Below, piece after piece: positions 35,729 through 45,371 of a stretch of DNA of 64,000 nucleotides. The notes beneath the pieces are model-generated. The model did not search any database and was not told the origin of the DNA. It saw only the letters and a list, made by a program, of their open reading frames with translations. Numbering within the stretch: position 1 is the first letter of the stretch; every line of letters starts with the position of its first letter. The translations under genes and the position numbers were made by a program. Source of the DNA: Paenibacillus sp. FSL K6-1330 (GTDB taxonomy: Bacteria > Bacillota > Bacilli > Paenibacillales > Paenibacillaceae); contig NZ_CP150269.1 in NCBI RefSeq assembly GCF_037976825.1, positions 1,407,501 through 1,471,500 of the forward strand, written 5' to 3'.

Positions 35729-36745
35729 ATGGGGATTACGATAAGCGTGCTTGACCAAAGTCCAATATATCCGGGCGAAACGGCAGCGGAGGCGTTCACG
35801 CATACCGTGCAGCTTGCTCAAAAGTCAGAGGAGCTTGGCTTCCGGCGCTTCTGGGTATCCGAGCACCACGATTCGGACCAAGTAGCAGGGTCTTCGCCGG
35901 AAGTGCTCATTTCTTACCTGTTAGCTAAAACCCAAACCATTCGCGTGGGTTCCGGCGGCGTCATGCTGCAGCATTACAGTCCTTATAAGGTAGCGGAGAA
36001 TTTCAACGTGCTGGCCGCGCTCGCGCCGGGACGCGTGGATCTGGGCATCGGGCGCGCGCCTGGCGGGTTGCCGCGCAGCACGCAGGCGCTGCAGCGGGGC
36101 GTGCAGGAGCAGGAGTCGTTAACTGATAAGATCGTCGAGCTTAGCCAATTTGTGCATAACACGCTGGAAGAGGATCATCCGCTCGCCGGGCTGCGTGCCG
36201 CTCCGCTGCCGGAGACCGCCCCCGAGCTGTACGTGCTGGGGGCCAGCGCAGGCAGCGCGGAAATTGCGGCCGGACTCGGCCTGCCCTATGTGTTCTCCCT
36301 CTTCATCAACGGGGAGGAATCCGCGGCGTTGGAAGCCATTCGTGTTTACCGAAGCACGTTTGACTACTCCCATGGCAGGGAACCGGAAATTCTTGTTGCA
36401 CTGTCCGTAATCGTGGCTGATACGGAGGCGGAAGCGGCGGAGCTGGCAGGGGCGCTGAAGCTGGTGAAGATTCATTTGGCCAGCGGCCGGACGCTGGCAC
36501 TGGGGACAAGGGAACAGGCCGAAGAATTCGGACGCCAGGCAGGCGAGCCGTACACGATCGAGGAACAGGAGCCGTTCATCACCAAAGGTACGAAGGAGAC
36601 CGTGCGTGAACAGCTGCTCCGGCTTCAACAGGCTTCGGGCGTTGATGAAATCATCGTCACCAGTAATATCCAGCCCTTTGCCAAGCGAATCCGCTCATTC
36701 GAGCTGCTGAGCGAGGCGTTGGCTGAGGTTCCTGCCGAAGCGTAA
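35729..36745 (+). CDS. LLM-class flavin-dependent monooxygenase, MsnO8/CmoJ (YtmO)-like
   Basis: 338 residues of a luciferase-like TIM barrel. SVLDQSPI at the start, RFWVSEHH near residue 40 and ALAPGRVDLGIGRAPGG near 100 are signatures of the MsnO8 subgroup, to which B. subtilis YtmO (CmoJ) belongs. These enzymes use reduced FMN and O2 to oxidise carbon next to a heteroatom. In the S-modified cysteine pathway they help split the C-S bond. The reduced flavin would come from the reductase encoded at 40731. AGGAGG precedes the ATG. Confidence 0.88.
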   Translation: MGITISVLDQSPIYPGETAAEAFTHTVQLAQKSEELGFRRFWVSEHHDSDQVAGSSPEVLISYLLAKTQTIRVGSGGVMLQHYSPYKVAENFNVLAALAPGRVDLGIGRAPGGLPRSTQALQRGVQEQESLTDKIVELSQFVHNTLEEDHPLAGLRAAPLPETAPELYVLGASAGSAEIAAGLGLPYVFSLFINGEESAALEAIRVYRSTFDYSHGREPEILVALSVIVADTEAEAAELAGALKLVKIHLASGRTLALGTREQAEEFGRQAGEPYTIEEQEPFITKGTKETVREQLLRLQQASGVDEIIVTSNIQPFAKRIRSFELLSEALAEVPAEA

Positions 36746-36788
36746 TGGAATCGGTCATAGGTACGTGACTATTTAGGAGGTTTTACGA

Positions 36789-38006
36789 ATGCCAAGCCAT
36801 GTTTTATCCACGGATATAGACATCCATCGATTTATTGAGATCCGGCGCCATCTGCACCGGTACCCGGAGCTGTCGAACGAGGAGTTCGAAACGACGCGGC
36901 TGATTAGGGGCTGGCTCGAGGAAGCCGGGATACGGGTCACGGAGTTTCCGCTCGCCACAGGCGTAATCGCCGAGGTCGGTGGACTTCAAGAGGGGCCGAT
37001 CATTGCGCTGCGGGCGGATATCGACGCCCTGCCGATCCAGGAAGAGACAGGGCTTCCGTATGCCTCGACGATTCCCGGTAAAATGCATGCCTGCGGGCAC
37101 GATTTTCACACCGCTGCCCTAATCGGGACGGCGTATGCCCTGAAGAAGCGGGAGCAGGAGCTGAAAGGAACCGTGCGGCTGATCTTTCAGCCGGCCGAGG
37201 AGAAAGCCAAGGGAGCGAGGCAGGTCATCGACAGCGGGGCACTCGAAGGCGTGCAGGCGATCTTCGGCATGCATAACAAGCCGGACCTGCCTGTAGGGAC
37301 CATCGGCATTAAGGAGGGCCCGCTGATGGCCGCCGCCGACGGCTTCGTGGTTGAAGTGGCGGGCAAGGGGTCCCATGCGGCCGTGCCGGAAGCGGGCCTT
37401 GACCCGATCGTGACCGCATCGCATATCATTACGGCGCTCCAGTCGATCATAAGCCGGAATGTGAGCCCTCTGAAGAGCGCCGTCATCAGTGTCACGAAGC
37501 TGCACAGCGGGACCGCCTGGAATGTGATCCCGGATAAAGCGCTGCTGGAAGGGACCATACGCACCTTCGATGACGACGTCAGACTGCAGGTGCTTGAACG
37601 ATTCGGCCAGGTGGTTCAAGGCGTGGCCGCAGCTTTCGGAACGACGGCTGTCGTACGCTGGATCGAGGGACCGCCGCCGGTCCATAATGACCGCAAGCTG
37701 GCGGAGCTCGGTTATGTCGCTACTGCCGAAGCGGGATATGAGGCGGTGATACCGGTTCCTTCGCCGGCCGGGGAGGATTTTGCGGTGTACCAGCGTGAGG
37801 TTCCCGGGTTGTTTGTTTTCATGGGGACGGCAGGCACGCAGGAGTGGCACCATCCGGCGTTTGATCTGGATGAGCGGGCGATTCAGGTCAGCATCGATTT
37901 CTTCACGAGGCTGGCGGAGCGGGCACTCAGGCATTACAACTCCGGCGGGGAGACTTCGCTATTGTTATCACCATCACCATCACCATCACCATCACCATCG
38001 CCTTAA
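36789..38006 (+). CDS. M20-family amidohydrolase/deacetylase (SndA/YxeP-like)
   Basis: 405 residues. Metal ligands and motifs: RADIDALPIQEETGLPYAS, KMHACGHDFHTAALIG (Cys-Gly-His), FQPAEEKAKGAR with the catalytic Glu, MHNKPDLPVGTIG, and SPAGEDFAVYQ near the end. Family members hydrolyse N-acyl or hippurate-type amides; B. subtilis SndA/YxeP remove the N-acetyl group from cysteine conjugates. In this operon it would release cysteine or the modified amino acid after oxidation. Odd point: the last 15 residues are a Ser-Pro run from a hexanucleotide repeat absent from the family's usual end. AGGAGG lies before the ATG. Confidence 0.9.
   Translation: MPSHVLSTDIDIHRFIEIRRHLHRYPELSNEEFETTRLIRGWLEEAGIRVTEFPLATGVIAEVGGLQEGPIIALRADIDALPIQEETGLPYASTIPGKMHACGHDFHTAALIGTAYALKKREQELKGTVRLIFQPAEEKAKGARQVIDSGALEGVQAIFGMHNKPDLPVGTIGIKEGPLMAAADGFVVEVAGKGSHAAVPEAGLDPIVTASHIITALQSIISRNVSPLKSAVISVTKLHSGTAWNVIPDKALLEGTIRTFDDDVRLQVLERFGQVVQGVAAAFGTTAVVRWIEGPPPVHNDRKLAELGYVATAEAGYEAVIPVPSPAGEDFAVYQREVPGLFVFMGTAGTQEWHHPAFDLDERAIQVSIDFFTRLAERALRHYNSGGETSLLLSPSPSPSPSPSP
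37968..38003 (+). repeat. ATCACC hexanucleotide tandem repeat
   Basis: About five perfect ATCACC copies and degenerate edges at the 3' end of the M20 gene. In frame it gives Ser-Pro repeats; one frame over it reads as a polyhistidine run. Six-base slippage would keep the frame. Confidence 0.85.
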
Positions 38007-38170
38007 GGAGTTCCTTCTGTCGCTGTCATTCGAAAGGAAGCACCGATTCATGTTTCAAGCATTATCGTTATAAGGCCCCGAACATGAACCGCAGTGCGAT
38101 GTGAAGGGCAGCTTCTTGTTGTTGTTTATATCGGGAGAGTCATTATCGAGTTTGTATTGGAGGAGATCGA

Positions 38171-38638
38171 ATGAGTGAGTTCCCTATCGAAGCCTTTGTT
38201 AATACGCATGATCAGCTGCTGGCCGCCGTTGCTGGCCTTAGCGAGGATCAACTCCAATGGAAGCAGGCACCGCATATATGGAGCATACAGGAGGTGCTCT
38301 CCCATCTGGTGGATCACAGCATCGTGATCTCGTTCCGGATTCGGGACATTCTGGCCGGGACAACGGTCCAACTGCCTGCGTTCAATCAGGATGCCTGGGT
38401 CAACGGCCAATATTCGAACGAAGGCAGAGCCGCGGATATTTTGGAAGCATTCCGGGCGCTGCTGCACTACAACAGTTTGCTGCTTCGCCGCTTGAGCGCA
38501 GCCGATACGATCAAAACCGGCATCAATTTCAAAGGGGAGACCGTCAGCGTTTCGGATATCGTCAGCGGGTTTACCCGCCACGTACAGAATCATCTCGGAC
38601 AGATCGAACGCATTAAACTGGCTGCAGCTCCCGTGTGA
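38171..38638 (+). CDS. DinB/DfsB-family protein
   Basis: 155 residues, four-helix bundle. Family pattern: QLQWKQAPHIWSIQEVLSHLVDHS (first His near residue 48) and a late HVQNHLGQIERIK with the HxxxH ligands of a divalent metal. DinB-like enzymes act as thiol-dependent S-transferases (bacillithiol or mycothiol) or are uncharacterised. Presence between sulfur-metabolism oxygenases makes a thiol-linked role attractive, but this is inference. GGAGG-type site upstream. Confidence 0.85.
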   Translation: MSEFPIEAFVNTHDQLLAAVAGLSEDQLQWKQAPHIWSIQEVLSHLVDHSIVISFRIRDILAGTTVQLPAFNQDAWVNGQYSNEGRAADILEAFRALLHYNSLLLRRLSAADTIKTGINFKGETVSVSDIVSGFTRHVQNHLGQIERIKLAAAPV

Positions 38639-38674
38639 GCAGATGACGCTAAGATCGATAAGGAGGAAAGGAAT

Positions 38675-40012
38675 ATGGCAAAGCAAAGACCATTGAAATT
38701 AGGGGCGCTCCTGCACGGCGTGGGCGGAGGGACCTCCATGTGGCGGCATCCGGATGCGCAGCCTGACGCAAGCGTTAATTTTGAACTGTATAAGCAGTGG
38801 GTTCAGAAAGCCGAGGAAGGCAGATTCGATCTGATCTTCATTGCGGACGGCTTGTATATCAACGAAAAATCGATCCCGCATTTTCTGAACCGCTTTGAGC
38901 CGATCACCATACTGAGCGCCCTGGCCGCCGTCAGCCAAAACATCGGTCTTGTCGGTACGTTATCCACCTCGTACAGCGAGCCGTTCACCGTGGCCCGTCA
39001 GTTCGCGTCGCTCGACAAGATCAGCAACGGACGCGCAGGCTGGAACATCGTCACCTCTCCGCTGGAGGGCTCAGCCCTAAATTACGGCAAGAAGGAGCAT
39101 CCGGAGCACGATAAGCGATACCGGATTGCAACGGAGTATTTGGAGGTTGCCCGGGGATTATGGGATTCCTGGGAGGATGATGCCTTCGTGCGGAATAAGG
39201 AGACGGGGGTCTTCTTCGATCCCGAGAAAATGCACACGCTGAATCACGAAGGCGAGTTCTTCTCCGTGAAGGGGCCGCTGAACATCGCCCGTTCCAAGCA
39301 GGGACAGCCGGTCATCTTTCAAGCGGGATCGTCCGAGGTCGGCAAGAACTATGCCTCAAAGGAAGCTGATGCGGTATTTACCGGTCATGAGTCTGTGGAG
39401 GATGCGGCAGCCTTTTATCAGGACGTGAAGTCGCGGGCGGCTGGTTTCGGCCGGAATCCGGATGAAGTGCTGATCTTTCCCGGAATCAGCCCGATTATCG
39501 GAAGTACGGCCGAAGAGGCCGAGCGCAAATATGAGGAGATAGCCAGTCTGGTGACCATCGAGAATGCCCTGGATTATCTCGGCCGCTTCTTCGAGCATCA
39601 CGATTTCTCGCAGTATCCGCTGGATGAGCCGTTCCCTGAGCTGGGCGACCTGGGCAAGAACAGCTTCCAGAGCGGTACCGACAAAATCAAAAGGGACGCT
39701 AAAGAGAAGGGGCTGACGCTCCGGCAAGTGGCACTGCAGTCGGCCACGCCTCGCGGCGGGTTTATCGGCACGCCGGAGCAGGTAGCAGACAAGATCCAGG
39801 CTTGGTTCGAAGCAGGCGCAGCCGACGGCTTCATGATTACTGCGGCGGTGCCGAACGGGCTGGAGGATTTTGTGGACCATGTCGTCCCGCTTCTGCAGGA
39901 GAGAGGCATCTACAGAACCGAGTACGAGAGCGACACGCTGCGCGGCAATTTGGGCTTGCCAGTGCCCGAGAACCGGTACAGCAAGGATCAGGCAGTTGCT
40001 GTCCGTTCCTAA
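38675..40012 (+). CDS. NtaA/SnaA/DszA-family FMN-dependent monooxygenase (CmoO-like)
   Basis: 445 residues. Family signatures: [18 protein letters not shown] at the start, [10 protein letters not shown], then [34 protein letters not shown], and a C-terminal [22 protein letters not shown]. This group (nitrilotriacetate, DszA, YxeK/CmoO) oxidises substrates with FMNH2 supplied by a separate reductase. In B. subtilis CmoO and YxeK attack S-alkyl or S-succino cysteine derivatives. It is the second oxygenase of the operon and has AAGGAGGAAAG upstream. Confidence 0.92.
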   Translation: MAKQRPLKLGALLHGVGGGTSMWRHPDAQPDASVNFELYKQWVQKAEEGRFDLIFIADGLYINEKSIPHFLNRFEPITILSALAAVSQNIGLVGTLSTSYSEPFTVARQFASLDKISNGRAGWNIVTSPLEGSALNYGKKEHPEHDKRYRIATEYLEVARGLWDSWEDDAFVRNKETGVFFDPEKMHTLNHEGEFFSVKGPLNIARSKQGQPVIFQAGSSEVGKNYASKEADAVFTGHESVEDAAAFYQDVKSRAAGFGRNPDEVLIFPGISPIIGSTAEEAERKYEEIASLVTIENALDYLGRFFEHHDFSQYPLDEPFPELGDLGKNSFQSGTDKIKRDAKEKGLTLRQVALQSATPRGGFIGTPEQVADKIQAWFEAGAADGFMITAAVPNGLEDFVDHVVPLLQERGIYRTEYESDTLRGNLGLPVPENRYSKDQAVAVRS

Positions 40013-40027
40013 TAGGGAGCGGTGGGC

Positions 40028-40718
40028 ATGACGGCGGTTGTGGAATTGGATCAGATGACGGAGTTTGCTGGGGAGCTTCGTGGAGAGCTCTCCCGAATCA
40101 GGCGGGATCTCCATCAACATCCCGAGCTATTGTACGATGTTTCCCGTACCTCGAAGCTGTTGGCAGATCTCATGGAGTCGTGGGGGATTGAGGTCAGGCG
40201 GAAGGTGGGCAAACATTTCGGGATGGGGTCATCGGCACGCAACAAGGAACGGCAGGCAGCGCCATCAATGTCATCGCTGCGCAAAGCGAGCTTGTGGGAA
40301 CCTTCCGGACGTTTCAGAAGGATACCGTGGCGGTGATTACGGAGGGCTTAAGGCGTCTGGCCGTGTCCATTGCGGACCAAGCAGGCGGCAGCTATAAGCT
40401 GGAGCTTCGTGAAGAGATCTTCGTGAAGGGATGGCCGTGGTCAACGACGGAGCCGCGCTGCGTCGTATGAAGCAAGCCGCAGGGCAAGTGCTGGGCAAGC
40501 AAAAGGTACATGTGCTCCATCCACCCAGCCTGACTGGCGAGGATTTCGATTGGTACCTGGATCAGGTCCCGGGCGCTTTTGGATTCATCGGCTGCGGGAA
40601 TCCGGATCGGGGGATCGTGCATGCGATTCACCAGCCCCGATTCGATCTGGATGAAGATGTCCTGGTGCATGGGACTCGAATATGGGTGCGCCTAGCCCTA
40701 CATGACGTTTACGAATAA
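40028..40718 (+). pseudogene. Second M20 amidohydrolase, internally deleted and frameshifted
   Basis: N-terminal block from ATG 40028: RGELSRIRRDLHQHPELLYDVSRTSKLLADLMESWGIEV. Then about 150 residues with the metal ligands are missing; a new frame (from about 40227) gives GTQQGTAGSAINVIAAQSELVGTFRTF, the lid domain. A further shift near 40430 leads to the C-terminal block LTGEDFDWYLDQVPGAFGFIG. At least one deletion and two frame changes make an active enzyme impossible. It is a degraded paralogue of the intact M20 gene at 36789. Confidence 0.9.
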
Positions 40719-40730
40719 GGAGGAAAACCA

Positions 40731-41300
40731 ATGACGAAAATCGCTTTTATAGCAGGAAGCCCGACGCAAGGGTCCCGTTTGTTCGGATTAACGCAATATG
40801 TAGAGGATCGCCTGATCATTGCTGGCTACGAGATCGATTTCATCTCGGCAGCGGATCTACCGGCTGAGGATTTGCTGCGGGCCGATTTCAATAGTCGGGC
40901 CATCAAGCAGGCCATAGCGGCGGTTGAAGGAGCCTCTGCCGTGATCATTGCCAGCCCGGTATATAAAGCTTCTTATTCAGGGGCGTTGAAAACGATTTTG
41001 GATCTTCTTCCCCAAAAAGGTTTGCAAGGCAAAGTCGTGCTCCCGCTATTCATTGGCGGCACCATCGCGCATTTGCTCGCGGTGGATTATGCGTTGAAGC
41101 CAGTAATATCCGCACTCGGAGGAACCAATATTCTCAACGGGGTGTTTGCCGTAGATCAGTGGATCACCCGCCTCGAACTGGGCGGTTACGACATCACGGA
41201 GCAGCTGAGAGAACGCCTAGATGACGCGCTAAACGAGCTGCAATCAGAGCTGGCCCGATATTCAGCTGTGCCGTCGGAGCGGCAGGGGCAAGCGGTCTGA
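40731..41300 (+). CDS. NADPH-dependent FMN reductase (SsuE-like)
   Basis: 189 residues, flavodoxin fold. MTKIAFIAGSPTQGSRLFGL is the FMN phosphate loop, VIIASPVYKASYSGALKTILDLLP the second flavin-binding loop; both match SsuE/MsuE. It reduces FMN with NAD(P)H for the two monooxygenases of the operon. Last gene of the unit; AAGGAGG lies before the ATG and a terminator follows after 43 bases. Confidence 0.92.
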   Translation: MTKIAFIAGSPTQGSRLFGLTQYVEDRLIIAGYEIDFISAADLPAEDLLRADFNSRAIKQAIAAVEGASAVIIASPVYKASYSGALKTILDLLPQKGLQGKVVLPLFIGGTIAHLLAVDYALKPVISALGGTNILNGVFAVDQWITRLELGGYDITEQLRERLDDALNELQSELARYSAVPSERQGQAV

Positions 41301-41343
41301 CGCCTAATATTCCAAGACAAACGGCGATCTTGAGATGCAGCAG

Positions 41344-41374
41344 CCACGATCCGAATCCGTGGATCGTGGTTTTT
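41344..41374 (+). terminator. Terminator of the sulfur operon
   Basis: Perfect stem ccacgatcc/ggatcgtgg with T5. Confidence 0.9.
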
Positions 41375-41810
41375 GCGCTGCCATGATTACTGAGGGGTAA
41401 GGGCTCTAATAGAGAATCAAGAAGCGAGGAAAGAACTTCTCTATATGGTCTTGTAGAAGAGAATGCTGGGTGATAGAGTAATCCGTCTATACTCATTGGA
41501 AAGATGGAGTCAGAGTGTGGCTGTGGATTTTCAGTAACGGCACTTCCGGAGAAATCGCTGAGTGGCTGCATCGGATGGTTTACACACGGAGCATCGATGA
41601 TGTGTTTCTGAGGGCAAGCGGGCTGGTGGCATTGGCCATCCCTTTGGCTCTTCTCCTTCGGCGAAGACGGCGAGCCGTGGAGATTGCCGTCAGCTCAGCC
41701 ATGCAGGATGCAGGAGCCGTCAGCTTAGCATGTAACCGAGTCTTGTTTAGAAATTGTATAGTTCGGTCCTATACTCTAGTTCTATAGACTTATATAGCTG
41801 GAGTGATAGG
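41375..41810. other. Intergenic region, no confirmed gene
   Basis: A 90-codon plus-strand frame (41515-41787; one hydrophobic segment LVALAIPLALLLRRRRR) is open but has no clear ribosome-binding site and an unnatural end. The last 60 bases contain overlapping TATA-like elements (ctatactc, ttatatag) fit for a promoter of the small gene at 41811. Confidence 0.35.
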
Positions 41811-41993
41811 ATGACAGACGAGTATTTTGATGAAATGCGAAAATACGGCCACGAGGATGAGATGCGGTACCGAATGTTGATGCGAGGGGTAAAGAACCTG
41901 CTGGAACAACGGAAGCGTGAAAAGTCCAAACTGTTCAAAGGACTTCCGCTTCGACAAAGGAATAAAGCCCCGCGTATAGGTAAATGGTCATAG
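41811..41993 (+). CDS. Small charged protein of unknown function
   Basis: 60 residues from ATG 41811 with GGAGTG upstream; an in-frame ATG at 41754 has no site. The text (DEYFDEMRKYGHEDEMRYRMLMRGVKNLLEQRK) predicts one long amphipathic helix with a basic tail. No family recognised. Confidence 0.5.
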   Translation: MTDEYFDEMRKYGHEDEMRYRMLMRGVKNLLEQRKREKSKLFKGLPLRQRNKAPRIGKWS

Positions 41994-42196
41994 GTTGTCG
42001 TTACCAGAACCGTCAGTGGAACAGCATGTGAGCAATGGAAGACAAAACTTATGTTTATAGCGTTTATTACAAATACAAAGGCTACCCTCATGGTTTTGGG
42101 GTGGTCTTCTTTGTGTGTCCTCTTCATGTCCCTCTCCATGTCTTTCTTCATGTCTCACTGCATGGGGGTCTTTTGTCTCTTCGCGTCAAGCCCACA

Positions 42197-42243
42197 TAAA
42201 AAAGGCCGGCTCCCACCGCTTGAATGCGAAAGGGAGTCGGCTT
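42197..42243 (-). terminator. Terminator of the iron-siderophore operon
   Basis: Stem gccggctccc/gggagtcggc (one mismatch); on the minus strand it is followed by T6. Confidence 0.85.
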
Positions 42244-42257
42244 GATTTCAATTTATG

Positions 42258-43127
42258 CTACACCGGTGCCAGCTCAGGAGCTGGAGTCGGCGTTGTTGGT
42301 TGTTTGGGTTCCGCTGGTTCCGGCTTGACGGCTAAAGGCCGGCGTATGCCCTTCCCGCGCGGGACGCACATCGGGGTTCCGTACAGCGGGTCTGGAATAA
42401 TCTCGCACGGCAGCTGGAACACGGTCTGCATCAGCTCGGAATCGATGATATCTCCCGGTTTGCCCTTTGCCTTGATGCTTCCGTCGCGAATGGCAACGAT
42501 ATGATCGGCATAACGGCAGGCCAGATTGATATCATGCAGCACCATGACGATGGTCCGTTGTTCTTGAACATTTAATTCATACAGCAGATCCAGCACTTCG
42601 ATCTGGTGCGTCAAATCCAGATAGGTGGTCGGTTCATCGAGCAGAATGATTGGCGTTTCTTGTGCCAGCGTCATCGCGATCCAGGCCCGCTGGCGCTGAC
42701 CGCCGGATAGCGAGTCAACCGTACGGTCAGCCAGTTCGGTCAAACCTGTGGAGGTCAGCGCCGCTGTGACTGCTTCCTCATCCTCGCGTGACCATTGACG
42801 AAGCCAGCTCTGGTACGGATAACGTCCTTGCTTTACCAGCTGCATCACCGTTAATCCTTCCGGGGCGGTAGGCCCTTGAGGCAAAATGGCGAGCTTACGC
42901 GCCACGTCCTTGGTGGACAAGCCTGCGATGTCGGCCCCGTTCAGTACAACCGAGCCGCGCTGCGGTTTCAGCAGCCTGGCCATGGAGCGCAGCAAAGTGG
43001 ACTTGCCGCAGCCGTTGCTGCCGATAAACACGGTGATTTTACCTATAGGCACGGTTAAATCCAGATTTTCGAATATAAAGTCTCCCCCATAGGACAGACC
43101 CAATCCCTTTGCTTCCAGCGTATTCAT
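42258..43127 (-). CDS. Iron-siderophore ABC transporter ATP-binding protein (FecE/FhuC type)
   Basis: 289 residues. Walker [10 protein letters not shown], signature LSGGQRQR, Walker [13 protein letters not shown] and H-loop [14 protein letters not shown] are those of the FepC/FhuC class. A Pro/Glu-rich C-terminal tail of about 25 residues (ending [13 protein letters not shown]) exceeds the family's usual end. It powers uptake through the two permeases encoded upstream on the same strand. Last gene of the operon. Confidence 0.93.
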   Translation of the reverse strand: MNTLEAKGLGLSYGGDFIFENLDLTVPIGKITVFIGSNGCGKSTLLRSMARLLKPQRGSVVLNGADIAGLSTKDVARKLAILPQGPTAPEGLTVMQLVKQGRYPYQSWLRQWSREDEEAVTAALTSTGLTELADRTVDSLSGGQRQRAWIAMTLAQETPIILLDEPTTYLDLTHQIEVLDLLYELNVQEQRTIVMVLHDINLACRYADHIVAIRDGSIKAKGKPGDIIDSELMQTVFQLPCEIIPDPLYGTPMCVPRGKGIRRPLAVKPEPAEPKQPTTPTPAPELAPV

Positions 43128-43147
43128 GACGCCAGCTCCTTTCGGTT

Positions 43148-44194
43148 CTAGAATCGATTGCGGTTACGATACAGCAAGTAGAGGAAGAACGGCGCGCCGA
43201 TTGCGGCGGTGAATACGCCTGCCGGAACGTCGCGCGGCAGAAATGCCGTCCGAGCTACCAAGTCCGCGACAAGGAGCAGAATCGCACCGATCAGTGCGCT
43301 GACCGGCAGGACGCTCCCGAAGGAGGGACCCACCAGCCTGCGGGCCATATGCGGTGCCATCAGACCGATGAAGGCGATGGCGCCGCCGATCGAGATGGCT
43401 GCTCCGGCCAGAGCTACGCTGAGTCCGATTAGGATCAGGCGCTGTTTCTGAACCTGGGCGCCCGTGCTGCTGGCAACGTCGTCGCCCAAGGCTTGGATGT
43501 TCACATTGCGGGCCTGCAGCCAGGTAAGCGGTAGAAGTACAGCTATCCAAGGCAGCAGGGTCAAAACGTCCTTATCCCAGGACATGCCGTAAATGCTGCC
43601 TGCCATGAAAGTAAGGGAGCGGTCGGCCAACTGCAGCGGTCCGGATATGATCAGCATATAGGAGATCGATTTGATTGCAGCCGATACTCCGATTCCGATC
43701 AAGACTAGCCGCAGCGGTGATACGCCATTTTTCCAAGCAAGCACGTACAGCAGTCCGGTTATGAAAAAAGCACCAAGGATGGCGAATAGCGGCATCCAAT
43801 GGATCGATACGGTGCCTGTGAATATGAAGATGAAGAGAACCGCTCCAAGTGATGCTCCCTCCGTTATACCGATGACGTCGGGGGAGGCCAGGGGGTTGCG
43901 GATGACGCCCTGCAGAATAGCCCCCGCCACGGCGAGAGCGGCGCCGATCAGCACGGCGATAATAATTCGGGGCAGCCTTAGCTGCATAACGATAACCTGC
44001 TCCATGGGCGGAGCGTTACCGAACAATGCCTTCATGACATGAAGCGGCGAAACAAACTGGCTTCCTGTGCCTGTGCTAATAATCATGGCGGCGATGCAAA
44101 GCACGAATAGGATCAGACATACCCATAGTGTTCTTCTCTCCAGCATAAACGATACTTTAGCGTTCCTGGAGCGGAATATGCGGTGTTTATTCAT
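43148..44194 (-). CDS. Siderophore ABC permease (FecCD family) 2
   Basis: 348 residues, about nine or ten helices. FecCD signatures: [37 protein letters not shown] and [19 protein letters not shown], plus [22 protein letters not shown] at the end. A basic N-terminal extension ([20 protein letters not shown]) precedes the first helix. It overlaps permease 1 by 4 bases. Confidence 0.93.
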   Translation of the reverse strand: MNKHRIFRSRNAKVSFMLERRTLWVCLILFVLCIAAMIISTGTGSQFVSPLHVMKALFGNAPPMEQVIVMQLRLPRIIIAVLIGAALAVAGAILQGVIRNPLASPDVIGITEGASLGAVLFIFIFTGTVSIHWMPLFAILGAFFITGLLYVLAWKNGVSPLRLVLIGIGVSAAIKSISYMLIISGPLQLADRSLTFMAGSIYGMSWDKDVLTLLPWIAVLLPLTWLQARNVNIQALGDDVASSTGAQVQKQRLILIGLSVALAGAAISIGGAIAFIGLMAPHMARRLVGPSFGSVLPVSALIGAILLLVADLVARTAFLPRDVPAGVFTAAIGAPFFLYLLYRNRNRF

Positions 44195-45174
44195 TGTGCT
44201 CGTCTTCCTTTCCTGGCTATGTACACGAAGAACGGCACGCCAATGATTGCGGTCATCACGCCGACCGGGACTTCCTTCGGCATGGCAATATATCGGGAGC
44301 CGAGATCGGCCGTCACCAGCAGAAGTGCACCGAGCACCGCGCTGTAAGGCAGAATCCAGCGATAATCATTTCCTATTAAATGCCGAACGATATGCGGGAT
44401 GATAATCCCGACGAATGCGATGGGGCCCGCAGCGGCAACGGAACCTCCGGCCAGCAAAATAACAGCCGCTGCCGCTAACAACTTAATGAGGGCTGTTTTT
44501 TGCCCGAGGCTCTGGGCGATGTCATCACCCATGGAGAGGGCGTTCAGATGGCGGCCCAGCAGGAGTGCAACCAGCATGCCAACGGTCATATACGGCCACA
44601 CGGCTGCAAGTTGGTTCAAATCGCGTCCGGCTACCGAGCCGACAAGCCATACCAGCACCTGATCGAACATTTTGCCGTCAGAGAGCATGAATCCCTGCGT
44701 TAAGGAATGGAAGAAGGCGGCTATGGAGGCACCCGCGAGGGTGATTTTTACTGGCGTCATGCCGTCCCTGCCGATGCTGCCTAGGAAAAACACGATACCG
44801 CCGCTTACCGCGGCTCCGATCAGCGCGACCCAGGTAAGAGATTGGAGTCCACTTATACCCAGCCAACCCGCTGACATAATAATGAAGAAGGCTGCACCGG
44901 AGTTCACGCCCAGCGTGCTGGGTGATGCAATCGGATTGCGCGTGATGACCTGCATGAGGGCACCCGCAACAGCTAGGCTTGCTCCTACAGCAAGTGCAAT
45001 GAGCGCCCGGGGCAGTCTTGCTGTGAGAATGATCAGATGCTCGTTGCTCCCGTTGAAGTGAGTGAACGATTCCAATACCTGATGAAGAGGTACGTTTGTT
45101 ACTCCGAAGGCGATGCTGCCCATGACGGCAGCAGCCAGCGCCAATAGCGATATGAATAGTCCGAATACGCGCAT
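44191..45174 (-). CDS. Siderophore ABC permease (FecCD family) 1
   Basis: 327 residues. RLPRALIALAVGASLAVAGALMQVITRNPIASPSTLG, GPIAFVGIIIPHIVRHLIG and PKEVPVGVMTAIIGVPFFVYI mark the FecCD family. It heterodimerises with permease 2. It is transcribed divergently from the binding-protein gene; two Fur boxes lie in the 197 bases between them. The gene set matches B. subtilis YfiZ-YfhA with YfiY; hydroxamate/citrate-type siderophores are plausible substrates. Confidence 0.93.
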   Translation of the reverse strand: MRVFGLFISLLALAAAVMGSIAFGVTNVPLHQVLESFTHFNGSNEHLIILTARLPRALIALAVGASLAVAGALMQVITRNPIASPSTLGVNSGAAFFIIMSAGWLGISGLQSLTWVALIGAAVSGGIVFFLGSIGRDGMTPVKITLAGASIAAFFHSLTQGFMLSDGKMFDQVLVWLVGSVAGRDLNQLAAVWPYMTVGMLVALLLGRHLNALSMGDDIAQSLGQKTALIKLLAAAAVILLAGGSVAAAGPIAFVGIIIPHIVRHLIGNDYRWILPYSAVLGALLLVTADLGSRYIAMPKEVPVGVMTAIIGVPFFVYIARKGRRAQ

Positions 45175-45252
45175 ATATGCTCACTTTCTTAAGTCCATGA
45201 ATAATTAAGTTCATATGAATTTTAGGTGAAGGGACCCCATCTGTCAATGAGC

Positions 45253-45335
45253 TTGATAATCATTCTCATAAATATCTTGATATTTTTCAGGAAACCCTTT
45301 ATAGTTTTGAATCAGTGATTGATAATGATTTTCAA
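45253..45335. promoter_or_regulatory. Two Fur-box-like sites in the divergent promoter
   Basis: ttgataatcattctcataa (45253-45271) and ttgataatgattttcaa (45319-45335) both match the GATAATGATTATCATTATC Fur pattern with few mismatches. One box faces each gene, so iron would repress uptake in both directions. Confidence 0.88.
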
Positions 45336-45371
45336 GTAGAAGGATATGATACAAGGGGGATTTAGATAGGA

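Noticed and set aside
34984..35799. Long open frame on the minus strand opposite the amino-acid ABC ATPase gene
   Set aside because: It is antisense to a gene with complete Walker and signature motifs, has no ribosome-binding site and reads as His/Arg-rich nonsense typical of GC-rich shadows.
37785..38073. Frame with a natural polyhistidine tract overlapping the M20 gene end
   Set aside because: It is the +1 shadow of the ATCACC repeat; the overlapping frame has intact M20 motifs and normal spacing to its neighbours.
41515..41787. 90-codon plus-strand frame with one hydrophobic stretch
   Set aside because: No clear ribosome-binding site, the C-terminal third runs through promoter-like AT-rich DNA; kept only as a note in the intergenic entry.
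41747..42151. Open frame on the minus strand (134 codons)
   Set aside because: Overlaps the better-supported small gene at 41811, no ribosome-binding site, and composition is not protein-like apart from a CATGTC-repeat-derived start.
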